64,000 nt of DNA from JAJDXO01 sp965213765. GTDB taxonomy: Bacteria > Pseudomonadota > Alphaproteobacteria > Rhodospirillales > UBA2165. The notes under the pieces were generated by a model, which was not told where the DNA came from, made no database searches, and worked only from the letters and a program-made list of their open reading frames with translations. How positions within the stretch are numbered: position 1 is the stretch's first letter; every line of letters starts with the position of its first letter. The position numbers and the translations under genes were made by a program. The stretch spans positions 2,790,001 through 2,854,000 of the forward strand of contig OZ243926.1 of the NCBI GenBank assembly GCA_965213765.1, given 5' to 3'. Shown in pieces: positions 8,448 to 16,250 of this stretch.

Positions 8448-9062
8448 CTATTTGGGCGGCCACTTCCCAGGCGTGAGTTCGGTGGCCAATCTGACAATGT
8501 TCCGAATCCGGCGCAAGCTGAATCCGCGTCCGAGGCCGGTGGAAATGACGAAATCCGCCCGCCGGCGTTTCTCCGCATCGGGCATCTGGCGGGCCAGGAT
8601 GGCGGCGTATTTTTCCTCGGTCATCCCCGGCCGCGACATCACCCGGATGCGCTGCAGAAAGGCGGGCGCGGAGACCACCGCCACCGCATCGCAATTCCGG
8701 TCTCCCCCGGTTTCGAACAGCAGCGGGATGTCGAGCACCACAAGCCGCTGCCCGGCGGCGCTGTTGAATTTGAGAAACCGGTTCTGCCGGCGGCGGACGA
8801 TGGGATGAAGGATGGCTTCCAATTCGGCCAGCGCCTGGGCGTCATCGAACACGGCCTCGCCCAGGCGCGCCCGGTCGACGGCTCCCCCGACAACCGCGTC
8901 CGGAAAACGCGCCCGGACCAGGGGCACGGCCTCACCCCCCGCTTCGGTGACGGCGTGAACCGCCGCGTCCGCATCGTAAGTCGGAATACCCAGGCGCCGA
9001 AACGCGCCGGCGGCCGTGGTCTTACCCATGCCGATGGAACCGGTTAGGCCGAGGATGATCAT
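8448..9062 (-). CDS. coaE: Dephospho-CoA kinase CoaE
   Basis: CoaE phosphorylates the 3'-hydroxyl of dephospho-CoA using ATP, the last step of coenzyme A synthesis. The 204-residue protein begins MIILGLTGSIGMGKTT (P-loop at residues 8-15), with TYDADAAVHAV, LEAILHPIVRRR and LDIPLLFETGGD as the family's conserved segments. Its ATG overlaps the aroE stop codon in an ATGA arrangement, so translation is probably coupled in the ppsR-maf-aroE-coaE string. Confidence 0.94.
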   Translation of the reverse strand: MIILGLTGSIGMGKTTAAGAFRRLGIPTYDADAAVHAVTEAGGEAVPLVRARFPDAVVGGAVDRARLGEAVFDDAQALAELEAILHPIVRRRQNRFLKFNSAAGQRLVVLDIPLLFETGGDRNCDAVAVVSAPAFLQRIRVMSRPGMTEEKYAAILARQMPDAEKRRRADFVISTGLGRGFSLRRIRNIVRLATELTPGKWPPK

Positions 9063-9889
9063 TGCCCAAGCGCCTCGAGCATCCGGGATCTCAACCGGCC
9101 GTCCACCTCGGGCGCAACGCCGAACCAGCGCTCGAATCCCGGCCGCCCCTGGTGCAGCAGCATGCCCAGCCCGTCGACGGTCCGGTGGCCGCGCGCGCGC
9201 GCCGCCGCCAGCAGCGGCGTCTCCGGCGGGACGTAGACGATGTCCGTCACCGCCGCGTCGCGCGCCAGGCCCGCGAGGGAAAATTCCAGCGGCGGCGACT
9301 TGGTCATCCCGAGGGAGGTGGTATTTATGAGAAGGGCCACATCGGCGAGATTCTTGTCCCGCCTGTGCCAATCGACGATGGAGACCGGGCCGCCCAAATC
9401 GGCCGCCAGGCGGTCGGCCCGCGCCGCCGTCCGGTTGGCGAGGCGGATATCGTCCACGCCTTCGTCGATCAGCGCGCCGACGACGGCGCGGGCGGCGCCG
9501 CCGGCGCCGATCACCATGGCCGGACCGTCCGGAAGGGCCGGCCGCCCCAGTCCGGCCTTGAGGTTTTCGAGAAATCCGAAACCATCCGTGTTGGCGCCGT
9601 GGAGCCGTCCGTCCGGCCGCACGGTGACCGTATTGACCGCGCGAAGCCGCTGCGCCGCCGGGTCCACCTCGTCCATCAGCGCGAACGCCGCCTCCTTGTG
9701 CGGCACGGTTACGTTGAAGCCCGAAAATCCCCGGCCGGCCAGCGCCCGGATGCCGGCCTCGAAGTCCGTGGGATCGACGGGGATTTTCACGTATTCCCCG
9801 TCGATGGAATATTTCTCCAGCCAATAGCCGTGGAGTTTCGGAGACAGGCTGTGGTCCACCGGCCAGCCGACGACGCCCGCCCGGATCAT
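9059..9889 (-). CDS. aroE: Shikimate dehydrogenase AroE
   Basis: AroE reduces 3-dehydroshikimate to shikimate with NADPH in chorismate synthesis. The 276-residue product starts MIRAGVVGWPVDHSLSPKLH (substrate-binding SLSP). It has FNVTVPHK with the catalytic Lys, GANTDGFGF, the nucleotide-binding VIGAGGAARAV and the NRTAAR motif that selects NADP. The C-terminus contains DGLGMLLHQGRPGFE. The open frame extends to 10015, but the ATG at 9889 overlaps the maf stop (ATGA) and matches the family N-terminus. Confidence 0.95.
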   Translation of the reverse strand: MIRAGVVGWPVDHSLSPKLHGYWLEKYSIDGEYVKIPVDPTDFEAGIRALAGRGFSGFNVTVPHKEAAFALMDEVDPAAQRLRAVNTVTVRPDGRLHGANTDGFGFLENLKAGLGRPALPDGPAMVIGAGGAARAVVGALIDEGVDDIRLANRTAARADRLAADLGGPVSIVDWHRRDKNLADVALLINTTSLGMTKSPPLEFSLAGLARDAAVTDIVYVPPETPLLAAARARGHRTVDGLGMLLHQGRPGFERWFGVAPEVDGRLRSRMLEALGQ

Positions 9890-10485
9890 AATCCCGCAAC
9901 CCCCTGCTCGCGGAGACGCGCCAGCAACCCCAGCAGCGGCAGGCCCAGAATGACGAAAAAATCCCCGTCGATGCCGGAGAACAGCCGGATTCCCAGCTCT
10001 TCGAGGCGGTAGCAACCCACCGAACTCAACACATCCTCTCCGGCCGCAGACAGATAGGCTTCGATATCGCCGCCGGTCAGATCACGCATGGTGAGACGCG
10101 CGGTTTCCACCGATTCCCAGACGGTTCCGCCGTCCCGCATCAGGCAGCAGGCGGTAATCAGCCGGTGGGTCCGCCCGCTGAATTGCCGCAAATTCGCCGC
10201 CGCCGCCGCCATGTCGGCGGGCTTGTCGAATAGTTTCCCGCCGCATTCGAGCATCTGGTCGGCGCCGATGACCAGCGCGCCGCCGCGCTTCTCCGATACC
10301 GCGCGTGCCTTGGCGGCGGCGAGCCGCAGGGCGATTTCCGCCGGCGGGACGTTATCACCGGCGGAAGCCTTGACGGCGTTCTCATCGACACCGGATTCTT
10401 CGATCCGGAAGCGAACCCCGGCATTGGTCAGCAGGCGCGCCCGGACGGCGCTGCCCGAGGCCAAAATGAGTTCGGCCTCCGGCAT
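9886..10485 (-). CDS. Maf/YceF-type nucleotide pyrophosphatase
   Basis: Maf proteins hydrolyse non-canonical or selected nucleoside triphosphates. The 199-residue product begins with ILASGSAVRARLL, the substrate-binding signature, followed by DENAVKASAGDNVPP, and has VIGADQML where the dTTP/UTP-type enzymes carry GADT. The GADQ form suggests the YceF-like 7-methyl-GTP pyrophosphatase branch; this is an inference from one motif. C-terminal SSVGCYRLEELGIRLF and GIDGDFFVILGLPL are family-typical. Start ATG overlaps the ppsR stop (TGATG); stop overlaps the aroE start. Confidence 0.9.
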   Translation of the reverse strand: MPEAELILASGSAVRARLLTNAGVRFRIEESGVDENAVKASAGDNVPPAEIALRLAAAKARAVSEKRGGALVIGADQMLECGGKLFDKPADMAAAAANLRQFSGRTHRLITACCLMRDGGTVWESVETARLTMRDLTGGDIEAYLSAAGEDVLSSVGCYRLEELGIRLFSGIDGDFFVILGLPLLGLLARLREQGVAGL

Positions 10486-11306
10486 CACGTCGTGCCGTCT
10501 TCCTGGCGCTGGGCGCGAAGCGCCATGATCGCCGCGGCGGTCTCCTCGATGGACCGCCGGGTCACATCGATCTCGGGCCAGCCCTGACTGCCGTACAGTC
10601 GCCTGGCGAATTTGACCTCTTCGTTCACGGTTTCCGGATCGGTGTAATCGGTTTCGCTCTCCTCGTTGAGCATCCGCAGCCGGTTGCGCCGCACCTGGAC
10701 CAGGCTCCGCGGCTCCTTGGTCAGGCCGACGATCATCGGCCCGCTGACTTCGAACAACTCCCTGGGCAGCTCCATGCCGAGGATTATGGGGATGTTCGCC
10801 GCCTTGATGCCCCGGTTCGCCAGATAGATACAGGTCGGGGTCTTGGACGTCCTCGAAACGCCGACGACGATTATGTCGGCCTCGCCCAAATTCCACGTGG
10901 TCTGGCCGTCATCGTGGGTCATGGCGAAATCCATCGCTTCGATCCGTGCGTAATACTCACTGTCGAGAGCGTGCTGCCGGCCGGGCTGGGCGTGAATTTC
11001 GGATTTGAGATAACCGCCGAAAGCCGCCATGATCGGCTGAAGCACCGAGACGCAGGGAACCTGCAATTCACGACACGCCGCCTGCAGCCGGCCGCGAAGG
11101 TCGGTGTCGACCAGCGTATAGAGGACAAAACCCGGATTGCTCCGGATATCGTCGATCACCATATCCATTTGACGAATATTGCGGACCATATTCCAAAGAT
11201 GTTCGACCGGTTCCACATCGTCAAACTGCGCCAGGCAGGCGCGCGAAACCGATTGAACGGTCTCACCGGTGGAGTCCGATATTAGATAGAGATGAAATTC
11301 GCTCAT
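10485..11306 (-). CDS. ppsR: Pyruvate, phosphate dikinase/PEP synthase regulatory protein (PPSR, DUF299)
   Basis: Bifunctional ADP-dependent kinase and Pi-dependent pyrophosphorylase that switches PEP synthase or pyruvate phosphate dikinase off and on by threonine phosphorylation. The 273-residue product starts MSEFHLYLISDSTGET, contains the P-loop-like VGVSRTSKTPT near residues 147-157, and ends with the region ARRLYGSQGWPEIDVTRRSIEETAAAI. The ATG at 11306 matches the family start; upstream codons are non-conserved. First gene of the ppsR-maf-aroE-coaE string. In Caulobacter and Rickettsia its orthologue borders the replication origin opposite hemE, the same arrangement as here. Confidence 0.94.
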   Translation of the reverse strand: MSEFHLYLISDSTGETVQSVSRACLAQFDDVEPVEHLWNMVRNIRQMDMVIDDIRSNPGFVLYTLVDTDLRGRLQAACRELQVPCVSVLQPIMAAFGGYLKSEIHAQPGRQHALDSEYYARIEAMDFAMTHDDGQTTWNLGEADIIVVGVSRTSKTPTCIYLANRGIKAANIPIILGMELPRELFEVSGPMIVGLTKEPRSLVQVRRNRLRMLNEESETDYTDPETVNEEVKFARRLYGSQGWPEIDVTRRSIEETAAAIMALRAQRQEDGTT

Positions 11307-11349
11307 GAAATCAGTGCTTTGGGCTCGTTCCGCCGGTGGTCGTTTCCAG

Positions 11350-11358
11350 TTATACACC
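11350..11358 (+). promoter_or_regulatory. DnaA box (TTATACACC, one mismatch)
   Basis: Matches TTATNCACA at 8 of 9 positions. It lies at the ppsR side of the predicted origin. Confidence 0.5.
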
Positions 11359-11639
11359 AGCGCCGGGGATAAGTCCGGGAACACATGGCCGGAACCGGCA
11401 TCCACCGAATGACGCCGATTTCAGCCCGAATTTAGGAGACGGTTTGTACAGCATGCTGAAAGTTATCCGAACGGCGCCGATCCGCTTCATATTTCACCTT
11501 GGAAACCGCTTATACCCGCTTTTCACCCAATATGGCGCATCGGTGACGGCCCGATGTTCCGCCATCGAACGGAATTCTCCCGGCTTTCCGCACATTCCGG
11601 GACCGAAATTCCCGGCTGCCGCAAAAATGCCGGAATACC

Positions 11640-11648
11640 TGTGGAAAA
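11640..11648 (-). promoter_or_regulatory. DnaA box (TTTTCCACA, perfect to TTWTNCACA)
   Basis: The plus strand reads TGTGGAAAA. It sits about 50 bp from the AT-rich putative unwinding region. Confidence 0.65.
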
Positions 11649-11723
11649 CCTTTAATCCCCGCTTTGCCCCCCTACAACAACAACTACAACCTATTTATTT
11701 ATATTTAGATTGTAGTAGGGATG

Positions 11724-11732
11724 TGTTGAAAA
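11724..11732 (-). promoter_or_regulatory. DnaA box (TTTTCAACA) heading a DnaA-trio-like tract
   Basis: One mismatch to TTTTNCACA. On the minus strand it is followed by CATCCC and then TACTACAATCTAAATATAAA (11717 down to 11698), the box, GC block, trio, AT-rich order of a basal unwinding system. Confidence 0.55.
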
Positions 11733-11769
11733 ACCCGCCCAGCCCGCATTCACCGTCCGACCGGTCCGC

Positions 11770-12798
11770 ATGACAGAAAAGAAATTCCTTCAGGTTCTCG
11801 GCGGCGCCCGAACCGCGACCCCGCCGATCTGGATGATGCGCCAGGCGGGACGATACCTGCCGGAATATCGGGAACTTCGCCGGCAGGCGGAAAGTTTTCT
11901 CGATTTTTGCTATACCCCGTCGATGGCGGTGGAGGCCACGCTGCAGCCGCTCAGGCGCTACGATTTCAGTGCGGCCATCCTGTTCAGCGACATCCTGGTG
12001 GTGCCGGACGCGCTGGGCCAGCGGGTCTGGTTCGAGGCCGGGGCCGGGCCGAAGCTGGAGCCGGTCGAGCGGTCCGATCCCCTGGCGGGACTTGGATTGG
12101 ACAATTTTCACCAGCACCTGGCCAACGTCTACGAGGCCGTCTCCCGGCTGCGCGCCAAGCTGCCGGGGGAAGTCGCCCTGATCGGTTTTGCCGGCGCTCC
12201 GTGGACCGTCGCGACCTACATGGCCGAAGGCGGCTCGAGCAGGGATTATGCGGAGGTCCGCGGTTGGGCCTACAACGATCCGGAGAAGTTTCAGGCCCTG
12301 ATCGATCTCCTGGTCGAGGCGACGGCGGCTTACCTCATCCGGCAGGCCGAAGCCGGCGCCGAGGCGCTGCAGTTGTTCGACAGTTGGGCGGGCGTATTGA
12401 GTGAAGCCCAGTTTCGCCGCTGGTCCGTGGATCCGGCCAAAAGGATCGTCGAGGCCGTCAAGGCGGCCCATCCCCATATCCCGGTGATCGGATTCCCGAG
12501 GGGCGCCGGCGCGCTCTATGCCGATTATGTCCGCGGGACCGGTGTCGATGCGGTTTCCCTCGATGTCTCAGTTCCCCTCGGCTGGGCGGCGGACCACCTT
12601 CAATCCCGGACCGTGGTCCAGGGCAATCTCGACAACCTGTTGCTGGCGGCTGGCGGCGAGGCGCTGGACGAAGAGGTCGGGCGGATCGTCGAGGCCTTCG
12701 CGGGCGGGCCCCATGTCTTCAATCTCGGCCACGGGATTATCCCGTCGACCCCGCCGGAGCATGTCGGCCGGGTGGTCGATCTGGTGACCCGTGCATGA
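11770..12798 (+). CDS. hemE: Uroporphyrinogen III decarboxylase HemE
   Basis: HemE removes the four acetate carboxyls of uroporphyrinogen III to give coproporphyrinogen III in the cytosol. The 342-residue product has IWMMRQAGRYLPEYRELR near the N-terminus (substrate-binding Arg pair), LFSDILVVPDALG, GFAGAPWTVATYM, FDSWAG and the C-terminal FNLGHGIIPSTPPEHV with the conserved His. Full length. The stop overlaps the hemH ATG (ATGA), so the two are translationally coupled. Its promoter should lie within the adjoining origin region. Confidence 0.96.
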   Translation: MTEKKFLQVLGGARTATPPIWMMRQAGRYLPEYRELRRQAESFLDFCYTPSMAVEATLQPLRRYDFSAAILFSDILVVPDALGQRVWFEAGAGPKLEPVERSDPLAGLGLDNFHQHLANVYEAVSRLRAKLPGEVALIGFAGAPWTVATYMAEGGSSRDYAEVRGWAYNDPEKFQALIDLLVEATAAYLIRQAEAGAEALQLFDSWAGVLSEAQFRRWSVDPAKRIVEAVKAAHPHIPVIGFPRGAGALYADYVRGTGVDAVSLDVSVPLGWAADHLQSRTVVQGNLDNLLLAAGGEALDEEVGRIVEAFAGGPHVFNLGHGIIPSTPPEHVGRVVDLVTRA

Positions 12799-13853
12799 CC
12801 AAAACCGCTGTCGTGCTGTTCAATCTCGGCGGACCGGACAGGCCCGGCGCCGTACGGCCGTTCCTGTTCAATCTGTTCAACGATCCGGCGATCATCGGTC
12901 TTCCGGGCCCGTTCCGATGGCTGCTTGCAAAGCTGATTGCCAAACGCCGGGCGCCCGTCGCCCGGGAAATCTATCGCCATCTCGGCGGCGGCTCGCCGCT
13001 GCTGCCCTTGACCCGGGAGCAGGCCGCCGCCCTGGAAACCGAACTCAATGCCCCGGGTTTGGCTTCCAGGGCCCCGGATGAGTACCGGGTGTTCGTCGCC
13101 ATGCGCCACTGGCACCCGTTTGCCGGTGAAACGGCGGCCGAGGTCGATGCCTTCGGTCCGGACCACGTCATTCTGCTGCCCCTCTATCCCCAGTATTCGA
13201 CAACCACGACCGGCTCTTCCATCGGGGATTGGCGGCGCGCCGCGGAGAAACAGGGGCTTGCGGCGGAGACCAGCGCGATTTGCTGCTACCCCCTGGCCGA
13301 TGGCTGGATCGATGCCCAGGCGGATCTGCTGAAACGGAAACTGGCCGAAGCCGGCGATACCAGGCTGCGGGTGCTGTTCTCCGCGCACGGCCTGCCGAAA
13401 AAGGTGGTGGATGCAGGGGACCCGTACCAGTGGCAGGTCGAACGAACGGCCGAGAAATTGGCCGGTTCCGCCGGGCTCGAACGGGAGGATTGGCGGGTCT
13501 GCTATCAAAGCCGGGTCGGGCCGCTGAAATGGATCACCCCCTCGCTCGGCGAGGAACTGGAGCGGGCCGCGGCGGATGAAATCGGCGTTGTCGTGTTGCC
13601 CATCGCTTTTGTTTCCGAGCACTCGGAAACCCTTGTCGAGCTCGATATCGAATATGCCGGGCGGGCACGGGAGCTGAAGCTTCCCAAGTATGTTCGCGTC
13701 CCGGCGGTCGCCTCTCACCCGGGCTTTATTTCCGCCCTCGCCGATCAGGTGCTGAACCTCGCGCCGCGGGGGGACGGGCCGGCGCCGGCCGATGGGGCCC
13801 GGTTCTGCCCCGAAGGCTGGCGGAAGTGTCCCTGCCCGTTGGCGAAAGCATGA
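12795..13853 (+). CDS. hemH: Ferrochelatase HemH
   Basis: HemH inserts Fe(II) into protoporphyrin IX, the final step of haem b synthesis, at the membrane surface. The 352-residue product starts TKTAVVLFNLGGPDRP and has LGGGSPLLPLTREQA, the catalytic VLFSAHGLPKKVV (His) and IAFVSEHSETLVELDIEY (Glu). The C-terminus FCPEGWRKCPCPL carries three cysteines, reminiscent of the [2Fe-2S] ligands of some alphaproteobacterial ferrochelatases, but cluster binding is only inferred. Lies between hemE and hemJ. Confidence 0.95.
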   Translation: MTKTAVVLFNLGGPDRPGAVRPFLFNLFNDPAIIGLPGPFRWLLAKLIAKRRAPVAREIYRHLGGGSPLLPLTREQAAALETELNAPGLASRAPDEYRVFVAMRHWHPFAGETAAEVDAFGPDHVILLPLYPQYSTTTTGSSIGDWRRAAEKQGLAAETSAICCYPLADGWIDAQADLLKRKLAEAGDTRLRVLFSAHGLPKKVVDAGDPYQWQVERTAEKLAGSAGLEREDWRVCYQSRVGPLKWITPSLGEELERAAADEIGVVVLPIAFVSEHSETLVELDIEYAGRARELKLPKYVRVPAVASHPGFISALADQVLNLAPRGDGPAPADGARFCPEGWRKCPCPLAKA

Positions 13854-13863
13854 GGAAATTTCC

Positions 13864-14313
13864 ATGATCGAATTGTCGGCAACCGCGTTTCTGTGGATCA
13901 AGGCCCTGCACATCATCGCCGTCATCGCCTGGATGGCCGGGATGCTCTATTTGCCGCGGCTGTTCGTTTATCATTGCGAGGCCGAAACAGGCTCCGGGCA
14001 ATCGGAGACCTTTAAGATCATGGAGCGCCGCCTGCTTCGCGTCATCATCAATCCGGCGATGGTCGCCGCCCTGGTTTTCGGCGGGATTTTGCTGGCCGAT
14101 CTGGGCGCCGAGCAGTGGCGGGACGGCTGGCTGCACGCCAAGCTGGCGCTGGTCGTCGCGCTTTTCGTCATGCACCATCTGATGGCCCGCTGGCGCAAGG
14201 CGTTCGAGCGGGATGAAAACACCCGCCCGGCGAAATTTTACCGGAGGATGAACGAGGTTCCGGCCGTCCTGATGGCCGCCATCGTCATTTTGGCGGTGGT
14301 CAAGCCGTTCTAG
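13864..14313 (+). CDS. hemJ: Protoporphyrinogen IX oxidase HemJ
   Basis: HemJ is the membrane protoporphyrinogen oxidase used by many alphaproteobacteria in place of HemY or HemG. The 149-residue product has four predicted membrane segments, with conserved LWIKALHIIAVIAWMAGMLY and LPRLFVYHCE near the N-terminus and VPAVLMAAIVILAVVKPF at the end. The chosen ATG at 13864 follows AGGAAATTTCC, 10 nt after the hemH stop. Together with hemE and hemH it completes a late haem operon. Its TAG stop overlaps a palindromic repeat. Confidence 0.9.
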   Translation: MIELSATAFLWIKALHIIAVIAWMAGMLYLPRLFVYHCEAETGSGQSETFKIMERRLLRVIINPAMVAALVFGGILLADLGAEQWRDGWLHAKLALVVALFVMHHLMARWRKAFERDENTRPAKFYRRMNEVPAVLMAAIVILAVVKPF

Positions 14314-14492
14314 GGTCCGGACCCGATCGGGGGATTCTCCTTTTTGCGCCCTCTCACCCCGCCCTTGTCCCTCGGGAAGGGGGCGAGGGGACCCACCGAA
14401 ACTCCCTCTCCCTCTGGGCGAGGTGATTCGGCTCGACTCCCTCTCCCTCCCTGAGGGAGAGGGCCGGGGTGAGGGTGGGAGTGAGGGTGATG
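14313..14492. repeat. Modular palindromic intergenic repeat after hemJ
   Basis: Starts with the palindrome GGGTCCGGACCC, which shares its first G with the hemJ stop. It continues through CGATCGGGGGATTCTCC and then copies of the GC-rich inverted module (arms CCCTCTCCCTCCCTGAGG and its complement), ending GGGGTGAGGGTGGGAGTGAG. The first 45 bp are nearly identical to 58774-58818. Together with 14493-14694, where nothing further is recognised except the rho leader, it fills the hemJ-rho gap. Confidence 0.85.
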
Positions 14493-14694
14493 CTGCCGAG
14501 TATTCTTGATTTGACTTACCCCCGGCCATTGGGTAAGTGTCATCCAATCGTTACGGGTCGACCGTCAAGCGGCCCGCCTTTCAAAACATATCTAGAGGGT
14601 TCCGGACACGCCTTTGGCGGGAACCGCTTTTCCGATCCGCGCCCGCGGAATTTCCGGACCCCCCCACAACAAGAGATTCAAGCCTGTGTCGGAA

Positions 14695-15951
14695 ATGAAT
14701 CTGCAGAGCCTGAAGGCCAAGACCCCCACCGAACTGCTGCAGTTCGCCGAGGAATTGGAAATTGAGAACGCCAGCACGCTCCGCAAGCAGGACATGCTGT
14801 TCGCCATCTTGAAGCAGTTGGCGGAAAACGATGTGCCGATTTTCGGCGACGGCGTCCTGGAAGTGCTTCAGGACGGCTTCGGTTTTCTGCGGTCCCCGGA
14901 AGCCAACTACCTTCCCGGCCCCGATGACATTTACGTCTCGCCCAGCCAGGTGCGCCGTTTCGGGCTCCGCACCGGCGATACGGTCGAGGGGCAGATCCGC
15001 GCGCCCAAGGACGGCGAGCGTTATTTCGCGCTTCTCAAGATCAAGGACATCAACTTCCAGGAGCCGGAGGCGGTCCGCCATCGGATCAACTTCGACAATT
15101 TGACGCCGCTCTACCCCGAGGAGCGGATCGGCATGGAGGTCGGCGATCCCGAATACAAGGATCCGACGCTTCGCGTGCTCGACCTGATCACCCCGGTCGG
15201 CAAGGGCCAGCGGGCGCTGATCGTTGCCCCGCCCCGGACCGGCAAGACGGTGATGCTGCAGAACATCGCCCATGCGGTGGCCGCGAACCACCCCGAGTGT
15301 TACCTGATCGTGCTGCTCATCGACGAGCGCCCCGAAGAGGTGACCGACATGCAGCGCTCGGTGAAGGGCGAGGTGATCTCCTCGACCTTTGACGAGCCCG
15401 CCACCCGTCACGTGCAGGTCACCGAGATGGTCATCGAAAAGGCCAAGAGGCTGGTCGAGCACAAGCGGGACGTGGTGATCCTGCTGGATTCCATCACCCG
15501 GCTTGCGCGGGCCTACAACACCGTGGTGCCGTCATCCGGCAAGGTCCTGACCGGCGGCGTCGACGCCAACGCGCTGCAGCGCCCGAAGCGGTTCTTCGGC
15601 GCGGCCCGGAACATCGAGGAAGGCGGTTCGCTGACCATCATCGCGACGGCGCTGATCGATACCGGCTCCCGGATGGACGAAGTGATCTTCGAGGAGTTCA
15701 AGGGCACCGGCAACTCGGAAATTATCCTGGACCGCAAGCTCACCGACAAGCGGACCTGGCCGTCCATGGACATCACCCGGTCCGGCACCCGGAAGGAAGA
15801 GTTGCTGGTCGAAAAGGGTACGCTGTCGAAGATGTGGGTGCTCAGGCGGATCCTCAACCCCATGGGGGTCGTGGATTCCATGGAGTTCCTCCTCGGCAAA
15901 ATCAAGGAATCGAAGACCAACGACGACTTCTTCGATTCGATGAATACGTAG
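14695..15951 (+). CDS. rho: Transcription termination factor Rho
   Basis: Rho is the hexameric RNA-dependent ATPase that ends transcription at non-intrinsic sites. The 418-residue product starts MNLQSLKAKTPTELLQFAEE, has the OSB-fold RNA-binding segment DGFGFLRSPEANYLPGPDDI, Walker A VAPPRTGKTVML, Walker B region VVILLDSITRLARAYN, the Q-loop/R-loop region VDANALQRPKRFFGAARNIE and the conserved DEVIFEEFKGTGN. A GTG nine bases upstream (14686) is an alternative start. Position after hemEHJ and near mnmE is usual for alphaproteobacteria. Confidence 0.96.
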   Translation: MNLQSLKAKTPTELLQFAEELEIENASTLRKQDMLFAILKQLAENDVPIFGDGVLEVLQDGFGFLRSPEANYLPGPDDIYVSPSQVRRFGLRTGDTVEGQIRAPKDGERYFALLKIKDINFQEPEAVRHRINFDNLTPLYPEERIGMEVGDPEYKDPTLRVLDLITPVGKGQRALIVAPPRTGKTVMLQNIAHAVAANHPECYLIVLLIDERPEEVTDMQRSVKGEVISSTFDEPATRHVQVTEMVIEKAKRLVEHKRDVVILLDSITRLARAYNTVVPSSGKVLTGGVDANALQRPKRFFGAARNIEEGGSLTIIATALIDTGSRMDEVIFEEFKGTGNSEIILDRKLTDKRTWPSMDITRSGTRKEELLVEKGTLSKMWVLRRILNPMGVVDSMEFLLGKIKESKTNDDFFDSMNT

Positions 15952-15966
15952 GGCCTTCGGCTCACA

Positions 15967-16001
15967 GCCCGCGCAGGGATGGTTTGGTCGGCTGCGCGGG
16001 C
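15967..16001 (+). terminator. Hairpin downstream of rho
   Basis: GCCCGCGCAG (15967-15976) pairs perfectly with CTGCGCGGGC (15992-16001) across a 15-nt loop, 16 nt after the rho stop. No T-tract follows, so it is a stabilising 3' hairpin or weak terminator rather than a classic intrinsic one. Confidence 0.45.
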
Positions 16002-16082
16002 GTCTTCACGAAAGAATTGGTCGGCCAACTGGGCGTCTGATCGCACCAAGCGGTCGGCTGCGCGGGCGTCTTCATGAAAGAA
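15986..16082. repeat. 31-bp direct repeat pair downstream of rho
   Basis: GGTCGGCTGCGCGGGCGTCT and the next 11 bases at 15986-16016 recur at 16052-16082 with one substitution (CACGAAAG versus CATGAAAG), a 66-bp period. The first copy contains the right arm of the rho hairpin. Not related to the main palindromic family. Confidence 0.75.
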
Positions 16083-16101
16083 CCGGCCGGCCGCGGCTGA
16101 T

Positions 16102-16250
16102 TCCCCCTCACCCAGCTACGGCTATGGCTCGCGGGCTCGCCAAGCCTTCGCATCCCTCTCCCCCTGAAGAAGGGGGCGAGGGCACGCACAGCAAACTCCC
16201 TCTCCCTCTGGGCGAGGGTCGGCGTGAGGGCGATGGCGCGGTCCCGTTCA
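16102..16250. repeat. Palindromic repeat cluster overlapping the 3' end of a quinone oxidoreductase gene
   Basis: Carries the module CCCTCACCCAGCTACGGCTA through CGCCAAGCC, then the inverted unit CCCTCTCCCCCTGAAGAAGG and CTCCCTCTCCCTCTGGGCGA. Unlike most copies it lies within an open reading frame (the gene ending at 16108). Confidence 0.85.

Larger units (their letters stand above)
11307..11769. other. Predicted chromosomal replication origin (oriC) between ppsR and hemE
   Basis: This 463-bp non-coding interval separates divergent ppsR and hemE, the position of the characterised Caulobacter origin. It contains a perfect TTWTNCACA-type DnaA box (11640-11648, minus strand), a one-mismatch box (11350-11358, plus) and another (11724-11732, minus). 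An AT-rich stretch runs from about 11690 to 11713. Read on the minus strand from 11732 the order is DnaA box, short GC block CCC, TAC TAC AAT CTA AAT ATA AAT, which resembles the DnaA-trio unwinding module described in Bacillus. Direct repeats of CTACAAC-type words flank the AT-rich tract. No experimental proof is possible from sequence alone. Confidence 0.7.
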
